Shown here: positions 19,152-29,066 of the stretch, piece by piece
Numbering within the stretch: the first letter of the stretch is position 1
How the letters are laid out: the number at the start of each line of letters is the position of its first letter
From: Phenylobacterium deserti
Lineage (GTDB): Bacteria > Pseudomonadota > Alphaproteobacteria > Caulobacterales > Caulobacteraceae
Length of the DNA stretch: 64,000 nucleotides
Direction: 5' to 3'
Assembly: GCA_943332615.1 (NCBI GenBank)
Contig: CALQQB010000006.1
Location: 43,348 to 107,347 of the forward strand
Made by a program: the position numbers and the translations under genes
Notes under the pieces: generated by a model
Told to the model about the DNA's origin: nothing
Seen by the model: only the letters and a program-made list of their open reading frames with translations
Database searches by the model: none

Positions 19152-19979
19152 GTGTCTGGCGCGCCGGACCTCGCCCCGCGCGTGGGACCGCCGCCGGGCG
19201 TGGTGAGCGTGTTGGTGGTCAACGTCTCGACCACGATCGACGACGATACGTTCGACCGCGCCGTCGCCGCCGTCGAGGCGCAGGTGAATACGGACTTCCA
19301 GCCGGTGTGGGGCGTGGGCGCCAGTCTGGCCGCGCGGCGCCTGGATCTGGGCGGCTTGCGGGCGAACGTGGACGGCGGGACCCAGGCGATCCTCTACGTC
19401 GGCGATCACACCAGCGATCCGACGGCCGGCATCTCCAGCGTCTTCGGCTATCACGACCGGACCCGGAGCGGGCTGCCCTACGCCTTCGTCTATCTCGACG
19501 TCTGCACCCTGCGGGGCGAGCCCTGGACCTGCGCCCTGTCGCACGAGGTGCTGGAGCTGCTGGCGGACCCGGACACCACGTCCACAGCCCCGGGGCCGGC
19601 GCCTGAGGGGTCCGGACTGGAGGGCGACGTCCCCTTCAGCCTCGAGGTCTGCGACCCGACCCAAGGCGACCGCTATGAAATCGACGGGGTGCCGGTGGTC
19701 AACTTTGTGACCCGGGCCTATTTCGGGGACGGACCGGTCGGGGCGGCGACCAACTTCCTGGAGCTTGATCTCCCGCCCTTCGGCGTGCGGCCCGGGGGCT
19801 ACACCCAGTACGACGACGGGGCGACAATGCAGCGGATCGACGGGTCGCCGTTGGACGCGGCGATGCAGCAGGCGCAGATGCTGATGGCCGAGCACCGGCG
19901 CAACGCCCGGCGCGAGGCGATCCTGCGGCCACTGGACCCGTCGTTGCCGGGGCTGGGCGCCCCGGGGCGGACGCGGTAA
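19152..19979 (+). CDS. Uncharacterised protein with SHEVLELLADP...EVCDP motif (possible metal site)
   Basis: Intact 275-aa ORF 16 nt downstream of the di-heme cytochrome gene; HEVLE plus downstream EVCD. Confidence 0.75.
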   Translation: MSGAPDLAPRVGPPPGVVSVLVVNVSTTIDDDTFDRAVAAVEAQVNTDFQPVWGVGASLAARRLDLGGLRANVDGGTQAILYVGDHTSDPTAGISSVFGYHDRTRSGLPYAFVYLDVCTLRGEPWTCALSHEVLELLADPDTTSTAPGPAPEGSGLEGDVPFSLEVCDPTQGDRYEIDGVPVVNFVTRAYFGDGPVGAATNFLELDLPPFGVRPGGYTQYDDGATMQRIDGSPLDAAMQQAQMLMAEHRRNARREAILRPLDPSLPGLGAPGRTR

Positions 19980-20021
19980 CTCGTCCGGACAAATCAGAAC
20001 CGGACGGGAGCGCGGAACACC

Positions 20022-20786
20022 ATGGAACTCAAGGATCGCATCATCGTGGTGACCGGCGCCGCCAGCGGCATCGGCCGTGCGCTCGCCGTGCGCTTCGCCG
20101 CCGAGGGGGCGAAGCTGGTGATCTGCGCCGACCGCGACGAGGCGGGCGCCAAGGCGACGGCGGCGATGATGGGCGGCGTGGCCTACAAGGTCGATGTCTC
20201 GAAGGAATCCGAGATCGCCGGCCTGATCGAGACGGTGGAAACCGACCACGGGCCGATCGACCTGTTCTGCTCCAACGCCGGCATCGGCGTGGGCGGCGGC
20301 GCCGAGACGCCGGACGAGGGCTGGCAGCGGATCTGGGACATCAATGTGATGGCTCACGTCTGGGCGGCGCGGCACCTCGTGCCCCGGATGGCGGCGCGGG
20401 GCGGCGGTTATCTGCTGAACACCGCCTCGGCGGCCGGGCTGCTGTCGCAGATCGGGTCTGCGCCTTATGCGGTGACCAAGCACGCGGCGGTGGGTCTGGC
20501 CGAATGGCTGGCTATCACCCACGGCGACGACGGCATCAAGGTCTCGGTGCTGTGCCCGCAAGCGGTGCGCACGGCCATGACGGCGGGCAATCCGGACGGC
20601 GTCGCCAGCATCGACGGCATGATGGAGCCCGAAGTGCTGGCCGAGTCGGTGGTCAAGGGGATCGCGGCGGAGGAATTCCTGATCCTGCCTCACCCCGAGG
20701 TGCTGACCTACATGCGCAACAAGACCAATGACTACGGCCGCTGGATTGGCGGGATGCGCAAGTTGAACCGGCGGTTCCGGGGGTAG
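20022..20786 (+). CDS. SDR family NAD(P)-dependent oxidoreductase
   Basis: VVTGAASGIGRALA, CSNAGIG, YAVTKHA. Confidence 0.93.
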   Translation: MELKDRIIVVTGAASGIGRALAVRFAAEGAKLVICADRDEAGAKATAAMMGGVAYKVDVSKESEIAGLIETVETDHGPIDLFCSNAGIGVGGGAETPDEGWQRIWDINVMAHVWAARHLVPRMAARGGGYLLNTASAAGLLSQIGSAPYAVTKHAAVGLAEWLAITHGDDGIKVSVLCPQAVRTAMTAGNPDGVASIDGMMEPEVLAESVVKGIAAEEFLILPHPEVLTYMRNKTNDYGRWIGGMRKLNRRFRG

Positions 20787-20833
20787 CGGAACCTCGGCCG
20801 GGCGTTGGGGCTTCCGTTTGTGGAGGCCACCCC

Positions 20834-21112
20834 ATGTCAATGACGCCCGAGGAACTGGAACAGCGCCGCGCGGCGGCCAACCCGCCGAAGCATCCGGACG
20901 CCGAACTTCTGGAGACCGGCCAGGAGGAGGTATTTTCGCGGACGGAGGTTGAGGCCGGCCGCATCGAGCACGGGTCGGGTTCCGGCGCGCACCGACGCGC
21001 GGTCGCGATGCCGGACGATGTGCCGGGCCCCGACCAGATCCGGCGCGATGAGGAACAGACCGAGCGCCAGGCGCCCGAGAACGCCAGCCCCGGCGAAGCG
21101 ACCGGGAGCTAG
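20834..21112 (+). CDS. Small hydrophilic hypothetical protein (92 aa)
   Basis: ATG ORF with charged, Glu/Arg-rich composition and plausible upstream RBS; no domain recognised. Confidence 0.5.
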   Translation: MSMTPEELEQRRAAANPPKHPDAELLETGQEEVFSRTEVEAGRIEHGSGSGAHRRAVAMPDDVPGPDQIRRDEEQTERQAPENASPGEATGS

Positions 21113-21116
21113 ACGG

Positions 21117-21586
21117 TCAAACGTCGCGGGAGAGGAACAGCGTGCCCCGGAGAGGGGTGTCGTAGTAGGGCGCGCACGCGGTGAAGCCCTGGTCGCGGTA
21201 AAGATCGATCGCCGGGCCCATTGTCGCAAGGGTGCCGAGCCGCATCTCGCGGTAGCCGAGCCAGAGCCCCTCGGCCAGGATCGCCTCGGCCAAAGCGCGA
21301 CCAAGCTCGAGCCCCCTCGCGTTAGGCGCGACGTACAGCCGCCTCATCTCGCAGGCCCCGTCCGTGAGGGCGCGGAGCGCGCGCAGCCGATGGGCGCGGG
21401 GTGGCGGGCGAGAAGCAGGGCGCCGGTGGGCGGGACGTACTTGCCGGGTAGGCACGCGAGTTCGGTGGCGAAGTCCTACAAGGCGAGATCGACTCCGACG
21501 CCGGCGGCGTAGGCTTCGAACAGCGCGGTAGTGTCGTTCAGGTCGGCGGGGGTGAGCGCGGGGCGGATCTCGAACGGGGCGGGCAT
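21117..21586 (-). pseudogene. GNAT family N-acetyltransferase, inactivated by in-frame stop and frameshift
   Basis: MPAPFEIRPALTPADLNDTTALFEAYAAGVGVDLAL-stop(21476-21478)-DFATELACLPGKYVPPTGALLLARHPAPIG ... shifted frame ... CEMRRLYVAPNARGLELGRALAEAI. Confidence 0.85.
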
Positions 21587-21595
21587 GGGCGGCAC

Positions 21596-22567
21596 CTAAT
21601 TCTGTGCGGCCGCGGACTGGCGCCAGCGGGCCACGTCGCCGGCGATGCCCGCGAGGTCGCGCAGGCGGTGGACGCCGGGCTGGTCGCGCAGACCCGGGCA
21701 TGCGCCGCCGGCCCAGATCTCGGTATCGGCGGGCGCCAGCGCGCGGAGGTCGGCGAGGCCGGCGCGGGCCAGGCCGGCGCCGATGGCCTCGGAGAAGGAC
21801 AGGGCCAGCACGTCGGCCCGATGAGCGCGCGCGGCGAGTGCGATGTCGCGGACCGGGGTCTGGACGCCCAGGGACACGCAGGCGCAGCCTTCCAGGGCGA
21901 ACATCGCTTCGGCCATCAGCAGGCCCAGGCCGTGCGGTTCGCCCGGCAAGGTCGTGAGTAGCACCCTCGGCGGCATCTGCGGGCCGCCCGTGGCCGCTAC
22001 CGCGCCGATGGCATTGCGCAGGACGCCGGTGAACTGGTCGGTGAACAGGTGCTCCTGGTGAATCTCAAGCGCGCCCCGCGCCCAGGCGGCGCCGACCGCA
22101 TGGATAAGCCCGGGGCCGACGCGACCGGCGAACCCGCCCAGGCCCTCGCGCAGCAGCAGGCCCGCCAGATGACTGCGTAGGCGCTCGGCGTCATGCGCGG
22201 CGAGTGCGCCCAGGACCTCCGCTGCATCGGCTGAGCGCTCCGGAATGACCGCCGAATCCGCGCCGGCCCGGGCGCGCCGAGCGGGCGGGCGCTCCAGGCC
22301 GCGGATCAGGTCGAGCAGTTCGTCAGCCGGGAGGGCCACCACCTTGCCGGGCCGGTGACCGGCCGCGATCAGCCGGCGCAGCAGGCGCAGCCGGGCCACC
22401 TGGTCGGCCGGGTACAGGCGCTCGTCATTGGCGTCACGCAGGGGGGCGGGGAAGCCATAGCGCCGCTCCCAGATCCGCAAGGTGTCCTTGGGAATGCCGC
22501 AGTCCCGCTCGACCGCGGCGATGCTCATCGGCGGCGGCAGGTCGGACGAGGAGAATATATCTGTCAT
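21596..22567 (-). CDS. MerR-family regulator with C-terminal B12-binding domain, CarH/LitR-like
   Basis: MerR HTH ([18 protein letters not shown]); [12 protein letters not shown] (W-x9-EH); GEPHGLG (E-x-H-x-x-G); ATG at 22567 in frame inside the TTG-start ORF. Confidence 0.88.
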   Translation of the reverse strand: MTDIFSSSDLPPPMSIAAVERDCGIPKDTLRIWERRYGFPAPLRDANDERLYPADQVARLRLLRRLIAAGHRPGKVVALPADELLDLIRGLERPPARRARAGADSAVIPERSADAAEVLGALAAHDAERLRSHLAGLLLREGLGGFAGRVGPGLIHAVGAAWARGALEIHQEHLFTDQFTGVLRNAIGAVAATGGPQMPPRVLLTTLPGEPHGLGLLMAEAMFALEGCACVSLGVQTPVRDIALAARAHRADVLALSFSEAIGAGLARAGLADLRALAPADTEIWAGGACPGLRDQPGVHRLRDLAGIAGDVARWRQSAAAQN

Positions 22568-22626
22568 GGACAAATCATCAGTATATGGCTGGACAATGGG
22601 AAGATAGAGCCTATCTGTCTAGGACA
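22562..22626. promoter_or_regulatory. Divergent promoter region with two TGTC-N3-GACA sites
   Basis: TGTCATGGACA (22562-22572), TGTCTAGGACA (22616-22626), a third GGACAA (22591), GATAG-AGC-CTATC (22603-22615); minus-strand -10-like TATACT at 22580-22585. Confidence 0.55.
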
Positions 22627-22648
22627 AACAAGGATCGTTGAGGCCGCC

Positions 22649-23446
22649 ATGAATGTCCACGTCCCGACCGCCCTGCCGGATGTGCAGGCCAGCGCCGATG
22701 TTCGAAATCTCGCGATCCAGCGGGTGGGCGTGAAATCCGTCACCCATCCGGTGATCGTCGCCACCCGCCACGGAACGCAGCCGTCGGTCGCTTCGATCGA
22801 CATGTATGTGGCCCTACCCGCCCACCTCAAGGGCACTCACATGTCGCGCTTCCTGGAGGTGCTCGACATCTTCGAGGCGCCGCTGTCGACGGAGAGCCTG
22901 GGCGAACTGATGGCGGTGATGCTGGCGCGGCTGGAGGCCGACAGTGGGGTCATCGAGATCCGCCTGCCCTATTTCGTCCGCAAGACCGCCCCAGTCTCGG
23001 GGGTGCAGAGCCTGTTGGACTATCAGGTCACCCTGCGGGCGGAGCAGATGGACGGGCGGCTGGAGATCACCCAGCAGGTGCTGACCCCGGTGACCAGCTT
23101 GTGTCCCTGCTCGAAGGAAATCTCGCTCTACGGCGCGCACAACCAACGCTCCCACATCATCATCGCGGCCACCCTCGCGCCGGGAGCCAGCCTGCCGGTC
23201 GAAGACCTGATCGATATCGCCGAGGCCGGCGCCTCCTGCGAACTGTGGGGCCTGCTGAAGCGGCCGGACGAGAAGTACGTCACCGAGCGCGCCTACGAGA
23301 ATCCCAAGTTCGTCGAGGATCTGGTGCGCGACATCGCCATGGCCCTGGCCGGCGATGCGCGGGTGGCGCGCTACGAGGTGTCGTCGGAAAACTTCGAGTC
23401 GATCCACAATCATTCGGCCTACGCGTGGCTGACGGGGCCGCAGTAG
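22649..23446 (+). CDS. folE2: GTP cyclohydrolase FolE2
   Basis: [46 protein letters not shown] FolE2 signatures. Confidence 0.94.
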   Translation: MNVHVPTALPDVQASADVRNLAIQRVGVKSVTHPVIVATRHGTQPSVASIDMYVALPAHLKGTHMSRFLEVLDIFEAPLSTESLGELMAVMLARLEADSGVIEIRLPYFVRKTAPVSGVQSLLDYQVTLRAEQMDGRLEITQQVLTPVTSLCPCSKEISLYGAHNQRSHIIIAATLAPGASLPVEDLIDIAEAGASCELWGLLKRPDEKYVTERAYENPKFVEDLVRDIAMALAGDARVARYEVSSENFESIHNHSAYAWLTGPQ

Positions 23447-23910
23447 GCGCGCGGGCGCCGGGGGGCCGTTTCCCTGAGCCTGTCATCCGGTGTCCGCCGG
23501 TGGTGCTGGCCTATGGGCTGGCGGGCCTGATCCCGTTCTGGGCCGGACCGGCGGTGATGCTGGCCTTACCGCCCTGGGCGCCTGCCGCGGCTGTGGCGCA
23601 GGCGGCCTATGCAGCTCTGATCCTGTCGTTCCTGGGCGGAGCCCGCTGGGGCATGGCGGTGAAGGACGGGCCGCCCGACGCTGTGACGGTGGGATTGGCC
23701 ATGACGCCAACCCTGGCCGGCCTAGCGCTCTTGCTGTTCCTGCATGGAACCCCGAACCTGCAGCTGATCGCCCTGGCCGCGGCCCTGACCCTGGCGTGGA
23801 TGTGGGACCTGCGCGCGGCTGATGCGCCCGGCTGGTTCGCTCGGTTGCGCGGGCTGCTGACCCTCGGCGCGGTAGCCAGCCTTTGCCTGGGCTCGGCCCT
23901 GGCTCGGTGA
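23425..23910 (+). CDS. DUF3429-like small membrane protein
   Basis: [17 protein letters not shown]...[13 protein letters not shown]; start uncertain (GTG 23425 or 23500). Confidence 0.75.
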   Translation: MADGAAVGARAPGGRFPEPVIRCPPVVLAYGLAGLIPFWAGPAVMLALPPWAPAAAVAQAAYAALILSFLGGARWGMAVKDGPPDAVTVGLAMTPTLAGLALLLFLHGTPNLQLIALAAALTLAWMWDLRAADAPGWFARLRGLLTLGAVASLCLGSALAR

Positions 23911-24641
23911 CCAGCGGCCCTGACATCGCCGTGGTGATCGGCGCGTCAGGCGGCCTGGGCGGCGCCCTGGCGGCGGCGCTGGGCGCGGATCCGCGCGTCG
24001 GCCACGTGGTGGGGCTTTCTAGGCGGCGGCCGGCGGACTGGCGCGACGGCGCGCGGAGGACGTGGCTGAAGGCCGACGTTCTGAACGAGGGGTCGCTCGC
24101 GGCTGCGGCGGAACGAATCGCCGAGCTGGGCGCGCCGACGCGGATCGTGGTGGCGACCGGCGTGCTGCACGCCCCAGGGATCGCACCGGAGAAGTCGTTG
24201 CGGGCCGTGGATGCCGCCACCTTGATGCGTCTCTTCGAGGTCAATGCGGTGGGGCCGCTGCTGGCGGCGCGTCACCTGCTGCCGCTGATGCCGCGCGATG
24301 GGCCCAGCGTATTCGCCGCGCTGTCGGCGCGGGTGGGCAGCCTCGGCGACAACCACCTGGGCGGCTGGTACGGCTATCGGGCCTCGAAGGCGGCGCTGAA
24401 CATGTTCCTGCGCACCGCGGCTATCGAGCACCAGCGCAGCCATCCGTTCGCCGTCTGTGTGGCCCTGCACCCCGGGACCGTGGCGACGGCGCTGAGCGCG
24501 CCGATCCTCGGCGCTGACCTCGGCGCGCGCGCCTTTGCGCCGGCTGTGGCCGCCGAGCGCCTGCTGCGGGTGATGGACGGCCTGACCCCAGCCGACACCG
24601 GCGGCTTCTTCGCCTGGGACGGGGCGAGGGTCCCCTGGTGA
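23907..24641 (+). CDS. SDR family oxidoreductase (CsgA-like)
   Basis: VVIGASGGLGGALA, YRASKAALNMFLRTAA; GTGA overlap with upstream gene. Confidence 0.88.
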   Translation: MTSGPDIAVVIGASGGLGGALAAALGADPRVGHVVGLSRRRPADWRDGARRTWLKADVLNEGSLAAAAERIAELGAPTRIVVATGVLHAPGIAPEKSLRAVDAATLMRLFEVNAVGPLLAARHLLPLMPRDGPSVFAALSARVGSLGDNHLGGWYGYRASKAALNMFLRTAAIEHQRSHPFAVCVALHPGTVATALSAPILGADLGARAFAPAVAAERLLRVMDGLTPADTGGFFAWDGARVPW

Positions 24642-24650
24642 GAGGCGGCC

Positions 24651-26558
24651 CTACTTCCCATCGACGGTGAACGCCAGCAGCACGCTGTAGCCCACCCCCG
24701 TCTCGCCATACCGCGTGGCGCCCTCCCAGCCGGAGGTCGCGAAGACGGTTCCAGCGGCGATGACCGGACCGTTGCCGTCCAGGCCGCCACCGGGCTGGGC
24801 CGTGACGCCGTTGACAGTGGCGTAGGGCCGGGCCGCGGTGTCGAACCTCCAGAGCACCTTGCCGGTGGCCGCGTCATGGGCCCGGAACCAGCCGTCCGTG
24901 GCGCCGGCGAAGACCACGCCCGGCATCGTGGCCGGCGCCCCGGAGTTGGCGGCTATACAGGCCTTCAGGGGGCTGTGCGCCGCGTAGCCGCAAGGGTCCT
25001 TCGGCGTCGGCACGAACCAGATCACCTTGCCGGTGGCGGGGTCGAGCGCGGTCAGTCCCGGCTTGGCGGGGCCGGGCTTGTAGCTGGGCCACAATGAGCC
25101 GGCCTCGGCGGCGATCAGCGGCAGGACATCGGAATTGGCCGCGTAGAGACGGCGCGTGTCGGCGGCCATACCCCACTCTATGCCGCCCACCGGGCTGCCG
25201 TTGCCCACCTGGGTCTTCCAGACCAGCTTTCCAGTCTCGGGAACCATACCATAGGCAAAGCCCGACTTCTGGCCTGACAGAACGATCTGCCGGCCGCCCG
25301 GCAGGGTGAAGAGGATGGGCGAAGCGCCGAAGTCATAGTCCGGGCCCTCCTCGGTCGGACAGTTGGCGGCGGTGTGGCCCTCCGACACGCAGCTGACGAT
25401 AAAGTTGTCGTCGGCCAGGGCCTGATGGTTCCAGCGCAGCTTGCCGGTCTTCATGTCGTAGGCCTGGATCGCGTCGGCCCCGACGGTGTCGGCCTCGGTG
25501 TAGGAATCGCCGGTGGCGACGTAGACTAGGCCGCGCTTCAGATCGACCGTGGGCGCCGACCAGATCGCCGCGCCGGCTGGACCCTGCATCTGGGCGCCAG
25601 CCGAATTGATGCGGGTCGGCTTCATGGGTTCGACGATGGTGGCCGACTTCCACTGGGTCTTGCCGGTGGCCAGGTCGAGCGCGACCAGCGCGCCGCGGAA
25701 CGAACAGCAGGGATAGGCAGGGGCGCTCGAGGTGACTTCTTCCAGCGACGTGATCGGCACGAACACCTGATCGCCCGCGACGATCGGCGAGCCGGTGATG
25801 CCGGACGAAGCATGCGTCTCCAGGACTTCGCTGGCCCAGAGCGCCTTGCCGGTCTGAGCGTCGAACGCCCTCACGACGCGATTGCGCTGGCCCACGATCA
25901 ACGCCCAGCCGCTGGGCGAAATCGCCGTCTTCACGGGGCTGGGCGTCGGGCGGGACGGGACGTTGTCGAGCCGCCAGTGGACACAGCCGGTGTGGACGTC
26001 GAGCGCGTAGAGTTTACCGGAACCGGCGATCCACAGCCAGTCGCCGATCACCGTCGGCTGGCTGTTAGCGTTGGCGATCGAGAAGGCCCACTTCACCTTC
26101 AGCCGGGGCACGTCGCCGGCGGTGAAGCCGGGGTTCGGCTGATAGCGCGGGTTGGCCAACCGCCCGCCCGCACCCTGCCAGTCCGACGCGGTCTCCCGGA
26201 TCGGGGGGTGGGCGGCGCAGGGCGTGTCTACGGTCTCGAACGCCGGCGCGCCGCGCCCGGTCGTCCGCGTCGTCAGAAAGCCGGCGATGGCGGCGTGATC
26301 GGCGGGGGTCAGGCCGACCGACATGGGCGCCATGGCGCCCGTGGCCATGGTGGCGGCGATCTCGGCGGGCGCGCGCAACCGCAACTGCTCGCGGCTGGGC
26401 GCGCGGCCCTGCGGCGGCTCATGGCAGCTCTTGCAGCGGGTGTTGTATAGCGCCTCGCCGCCGGCCTGGGCGGCGGCCGGCTGGACCAGGCCCAGCCCGA
26501 TGAGGACACCGATCGCCGCCAGCCAAGCCGCGGCCCGCACCATCTTCGTGGTTTGCAT
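24651..26558 (-). CDS. PQQ-binding quinohemoprotein (polyvinyl-alcohol-dehydrogenase-like)
   Basis: Signal peptide, CKSCH heme motif, repeated A-L-D-x-x-T-G-K propeller motifs, PCCSFRGALVALD. Confidence 0.87.
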   Translation of the reverse strand: MQTTKMVRAAAWLAAIGVLIGLGLVQPAAAQAGGEALYNTRCKSCHEPPQGRAPSREQLRLRAPAEIAATMATGAMAPMSVGLTPADHAAIAGFLTTRTTGRGAPAFETVDTPCAAHPPIRETASDWQGAGGRLANPRYQPNPGFTAGDVPRLKVKWAFSIANANSQPTVIGDWLWIAGSGKLYALDVHTGCVHWRLDNVPSRPTPSPVKTAISPSGWALIVGQRNRVVRAFDAQTGKALWASEVLETHASSGITGSPIVAGDQVFVPITSLEEVTSSAPAYPCCSFRGALVALDLATGKTQWKSATIVEPMKPTRINSAGAQMQGPAGAAIWSAPTVDLKRGLVYVATGDSYTEADTVGADAIQAYDMKTGKLRWNHQALADDNFIVSCVSEGHTAANCPTEEGPDYDFGASPILFTLPGGRQIVLSGQKSGFAYGMVPETGKLVWKTQVGNGSPVGGIEWGMAADTRRLYAANSDVLPLIAAEAGSLWPSYKPGPAKPGLTALDPATGKVIWFVPTPKDPCGYAAHSPLKACIAANSGAPATMPGVVFAGATDGWFRAHDAATGKVLWRFDTAARPYATVNGVTAQPGGGLDGNGPVIAAGTVFATSGWEGATRYGETGVGYSVLLAFTVDGK

Positions 26559-26730
26559 GGTCTTGTTTCCTGCCCCGTTGATGAACGGTGGTCTGTGCCG
26601 GCGGCGGGGTCAATCGGCGCGTGGCCCATATTCGTAGGGCCCAGGTTCTGCTTCAGTGGCGGCAAGGACAGAGCGCGTCGCGTTTGCGACCGCGCCATCG
26701 GCCGTCAAGGCCGCCAGGGGAGTGGGACGC

Positions 26731-28038
26731 ATGAGCACTGGGGAAACGCCGGCCGGCGCAACCGTGGCCGGGACAGCGGTGAAGGCGGCGCCGTATGGGC
26801 TGCTGGCGCTGCTGACGATCACCAACGCCCTGAACATGGTTGATCGAAACCTGCTGGGCAGTTTCGCCAATTTCCTCAAACCCGAGCTGCACCTCACCGA
26901 CACCGAGTACGGGCTGCTGACCGGGCTGGTGTTTCTGGTGTTCTACGCGGTTGCCGGCCTGTTCATGGGAATGCTGGCGGACCTTACCCACCGGCCTAGG
27001 CTGATCGCGGGCGCCATTGCGCTATGGAGCCTGCTGACGGCGGCGTCGGGGGCGGCGCGGGGGTTCGTGTCGCTGGCCATTCCCCGGGCGCTGATCGGCA
27101 TCGGCGAGTCGGCGCTGACGCCCACCGCCATGTCACTGCTGGCCGACCGGGTCTCCAGCGCGCGTATGGGGCTGGCGGCGGGAATCTACTACATGGGCGT
27201 GCCGCTGGGCGCGGGCCTGGGCCTGCTGCTCGCCGGCTACCTGGGCCCGGTGATCGGGTGGCGGAACTGCTTCTTCGGCCTGGGCGCGGTGGGGATGCTG
27301 GTGTCACTGGCCTTCCTATTCGTGCGTGAACCCCGGCCGAAACGGGCGGCGCACCTGCCCAAGGGGCCGGGCTTCGCCGTGCAGCTGGGCCAGCTGGTCG
27401 TGGCGCTGAAGCGTTCGCCGGCGCTGGCGGCCACCATCGCCGGCGGGGTGTTTGTGCACATCGCGGTGGGTGCCGCCCAGTTCGACCAGCTGTGGTTCGT
27501 GGCCGAGCGCGGGTTCGAAAAGGCCGAAATCGCGCGGCTCGCCGGCTACATCACCATCGTGGCGGGCGTGGCCGGCAACCTGTTCGGCGGTTTCATCGGC
27601 GACTGGTGGCACCGCCACATGAAGACCGGGCGGCCCATGCTGCTGGCCTTCCTGATGCTGGCGGTGGTCCCGTTCGCCATAGCCTACCGCCTGACGCCGG
27701 CCGGCTCGCCGCTGTTCTACTTCGGCATGGGTCTGGGCGTGTTCCAGCTCGCGGCGTTCTACGGCCCGACCTTTTCCACCGTGCAGGAGCTGGCCCCCGA
27801 CGGCGCGCGCGCCACGGTCACCGGCTTCTACATCCTGTGTCTCAACGTCATCGGCCTGGGCATCGGCAACACCGGCGCCGGCTGGGCGATCGACCACTTC
27901 CGCAGCGCCGGCATGGCCCAGCCGTACACGGCCTCGGTGCTGGTCTTCATCTGCATCTCGGCCCTGGCCATCCCATGCTTCTTCCTGGCTGGGCGGTGGA
28001 GCAAGCGCGACCGGGCGGCGATCGAGGCGGCGGGATAG
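26731..28038 (+). CDS. MFS transporter (spinster-like)
   Basis: NALNMVDRNLLGSF, ADLTHRPRLIAGAIALWSLLTAASG, AGIYYMGVPLGAGLGLLLAG. Confidence 0.9.
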   Translation: MSTGETPAGATVAGTAVKAAPYGLLALLTITNALNMVDRNLLGSFANFLKPELHLTDTEYGLLTGLVFLVFYAVAGLFMGMLADLTHRPRLIAGAIALWSLLTAASGAARGFVSLAIPRALIGIGESALTPTAMSLLADRVSSARMGLAAGIYYMGVPLGAGLGLLLAGYLGPVIGWRNCFFGLGAVGMLVSLAFLFVREPRPKRAAHLPKGPGFAVQLGQLVVALKRSPALAATIAGGVFVHIAVGAAQFDQLWFVAERGFEKAEIARLAGYITIVAGVAGNLFGGFIGDWWHRHMKTGRPMLLAFLMLAVVPFAIAYRLTPAGSPLFYFGMGLGVFQLAAFYGPTFSTVQELAPDGARATVTGFYILCLNVIGLGIGNTGAGWAIDHFRSAGMAQPYTASVLVFICISALAIPCFFLAGRWSKRDRAAIEAAG

Positions 28039-28136
28039 GGGGCGGCGGGGCAGGGCGCTCCCACGTCTATCGACGGGCCTTGACCTACGGACCGTCAACC
28101 CGACCGGAATGGCGCCAACCATAGCGAGGAGCCCCT

Positions 28137-29015
28137 ATGCCCACTTTCGAGACCCTGCTGTACGACGTCGCCGACGGGATCGCGACGATCACCCTGAACC
28201 GGCCGGACCGGTTGAACGCGTTCAACACCCAGATGATGCAGGACATGATCGCCGCGTTCGACGCGACGGACGCCGACGACAACGTACGGGTGGTGATCGT
28301 CACCGGCGCGGGGCGCGGGTTCTGCGCCGGGGCCGACCTGGCGGGCGGCGGCGACACCTTCAACTATGATGCCCGCAGCAGCGGCGATCGGGAGGCCCGC
28401 ACTGTGGCGGGCGCCCAGCGCGACGGGGGCGGGCTGCTGACACTGCGGATCTTCGAGAGCCTGAAGCCGGTGATTTCAGCCTGCAACGGCCCGGCCGTGG
28501 GCGTGGGGATCACCATGCAGCTGGCGATGGACATCCGGCTGGCGTCGACCCAGGCGCGCTACGGATTCGTGTTCTCGCGCCGCGGGCTGAACCCCGAGGC
28601 GGCCTCCTCCTGGTTCCTGCCGCACTTGGTGGGCGTCCAGACTGCCCTGGAGTGGTGCTATACCGGCCGCATTTTTCCGGCGGCCGAGGCGCAGGAAAAG
28701 GGGCTGGTGCGTTCGGTTCATGAGCCCGACGACCTGCTGCCCGCCGCCCGCGCCCTGGCCCGCGAGATCGCCGACAACACCGCGCCGGTCTCGGTGGCGC
28801 TCACCCGCCAGCTGATCTGGCGGATGGCCGGCGCGGCGCACCCGATGGACGCCCACCGCGCCGACAGCCGCGGCATCCAGGCGCGCGGCAAGTCCGGCGA
28901 CGCGCGCGAGGGGGTGACCTCGTTCCTGGAGAAGCGACCCCCGCATTATCCCGACAAGGTCTCCAGCGACCTGCCGGACATCTGGCCCCACTGGACCCAG
29001 CCGACCTTCAGCTGA
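28137..29015 (+). CDS. Crotonase/enoyl-CoA hydratase family protein
   Basis: ITLNRPDRLNAFNTQMM, VTGAGRGFCAGADL. Confidence 0.93.
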   Translation: MPTFETLLYDVADGIATITLNRPDRLNAFNTQMMQDMIAAFDATDADDNVRVVIVTGAGRGFCAGADLAGGGDTFNYDARSSGDREARTVAGAQRDGGGLLTLRIFESLKPVISACNGPAVGVGITMQLAMDIRLASTQARYGFVFSRRGLNPEAASSWFLPHLVGVQTALEWCYTGRIFPAAEAQEKGLVRSVHEPDDLLPAARALAREIADNTAPVSVALTRQLIWRMAGAAHPMDAHRADSRGIQARGKSGDAREGVTSFLEKRPPHYPDKVSSDLPDIWPHWTQPTFS

Positions 29016-29040
29016 GCCTAGCCTTTAATAGCCAAGCAAC

Positions 29041-29066
29041 GACGCCCCCTCGTGGGGCGCCGTTTT
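29041..29066 (+). terminator. Rho-independent terminator after crotonase gene
   Basis: GACGCCCC-CTCGT-GGGGCGCC-GTTTTC. Confidence 0.75.

Noticed and set aside
17108-19234. 708-aa minus-strand ORF
   Set aside because: Mirror of the di-heme cytochrome gene; no domain, composition typical of antisense GC-rich frames.
24651-26558. PQQ quinohemoprotein as part of the light-regulated cluster
   Set aside because: It is convergent with the SDR gene and on the opposite strand; no evidence for shared regulation with the CarH-like locus.
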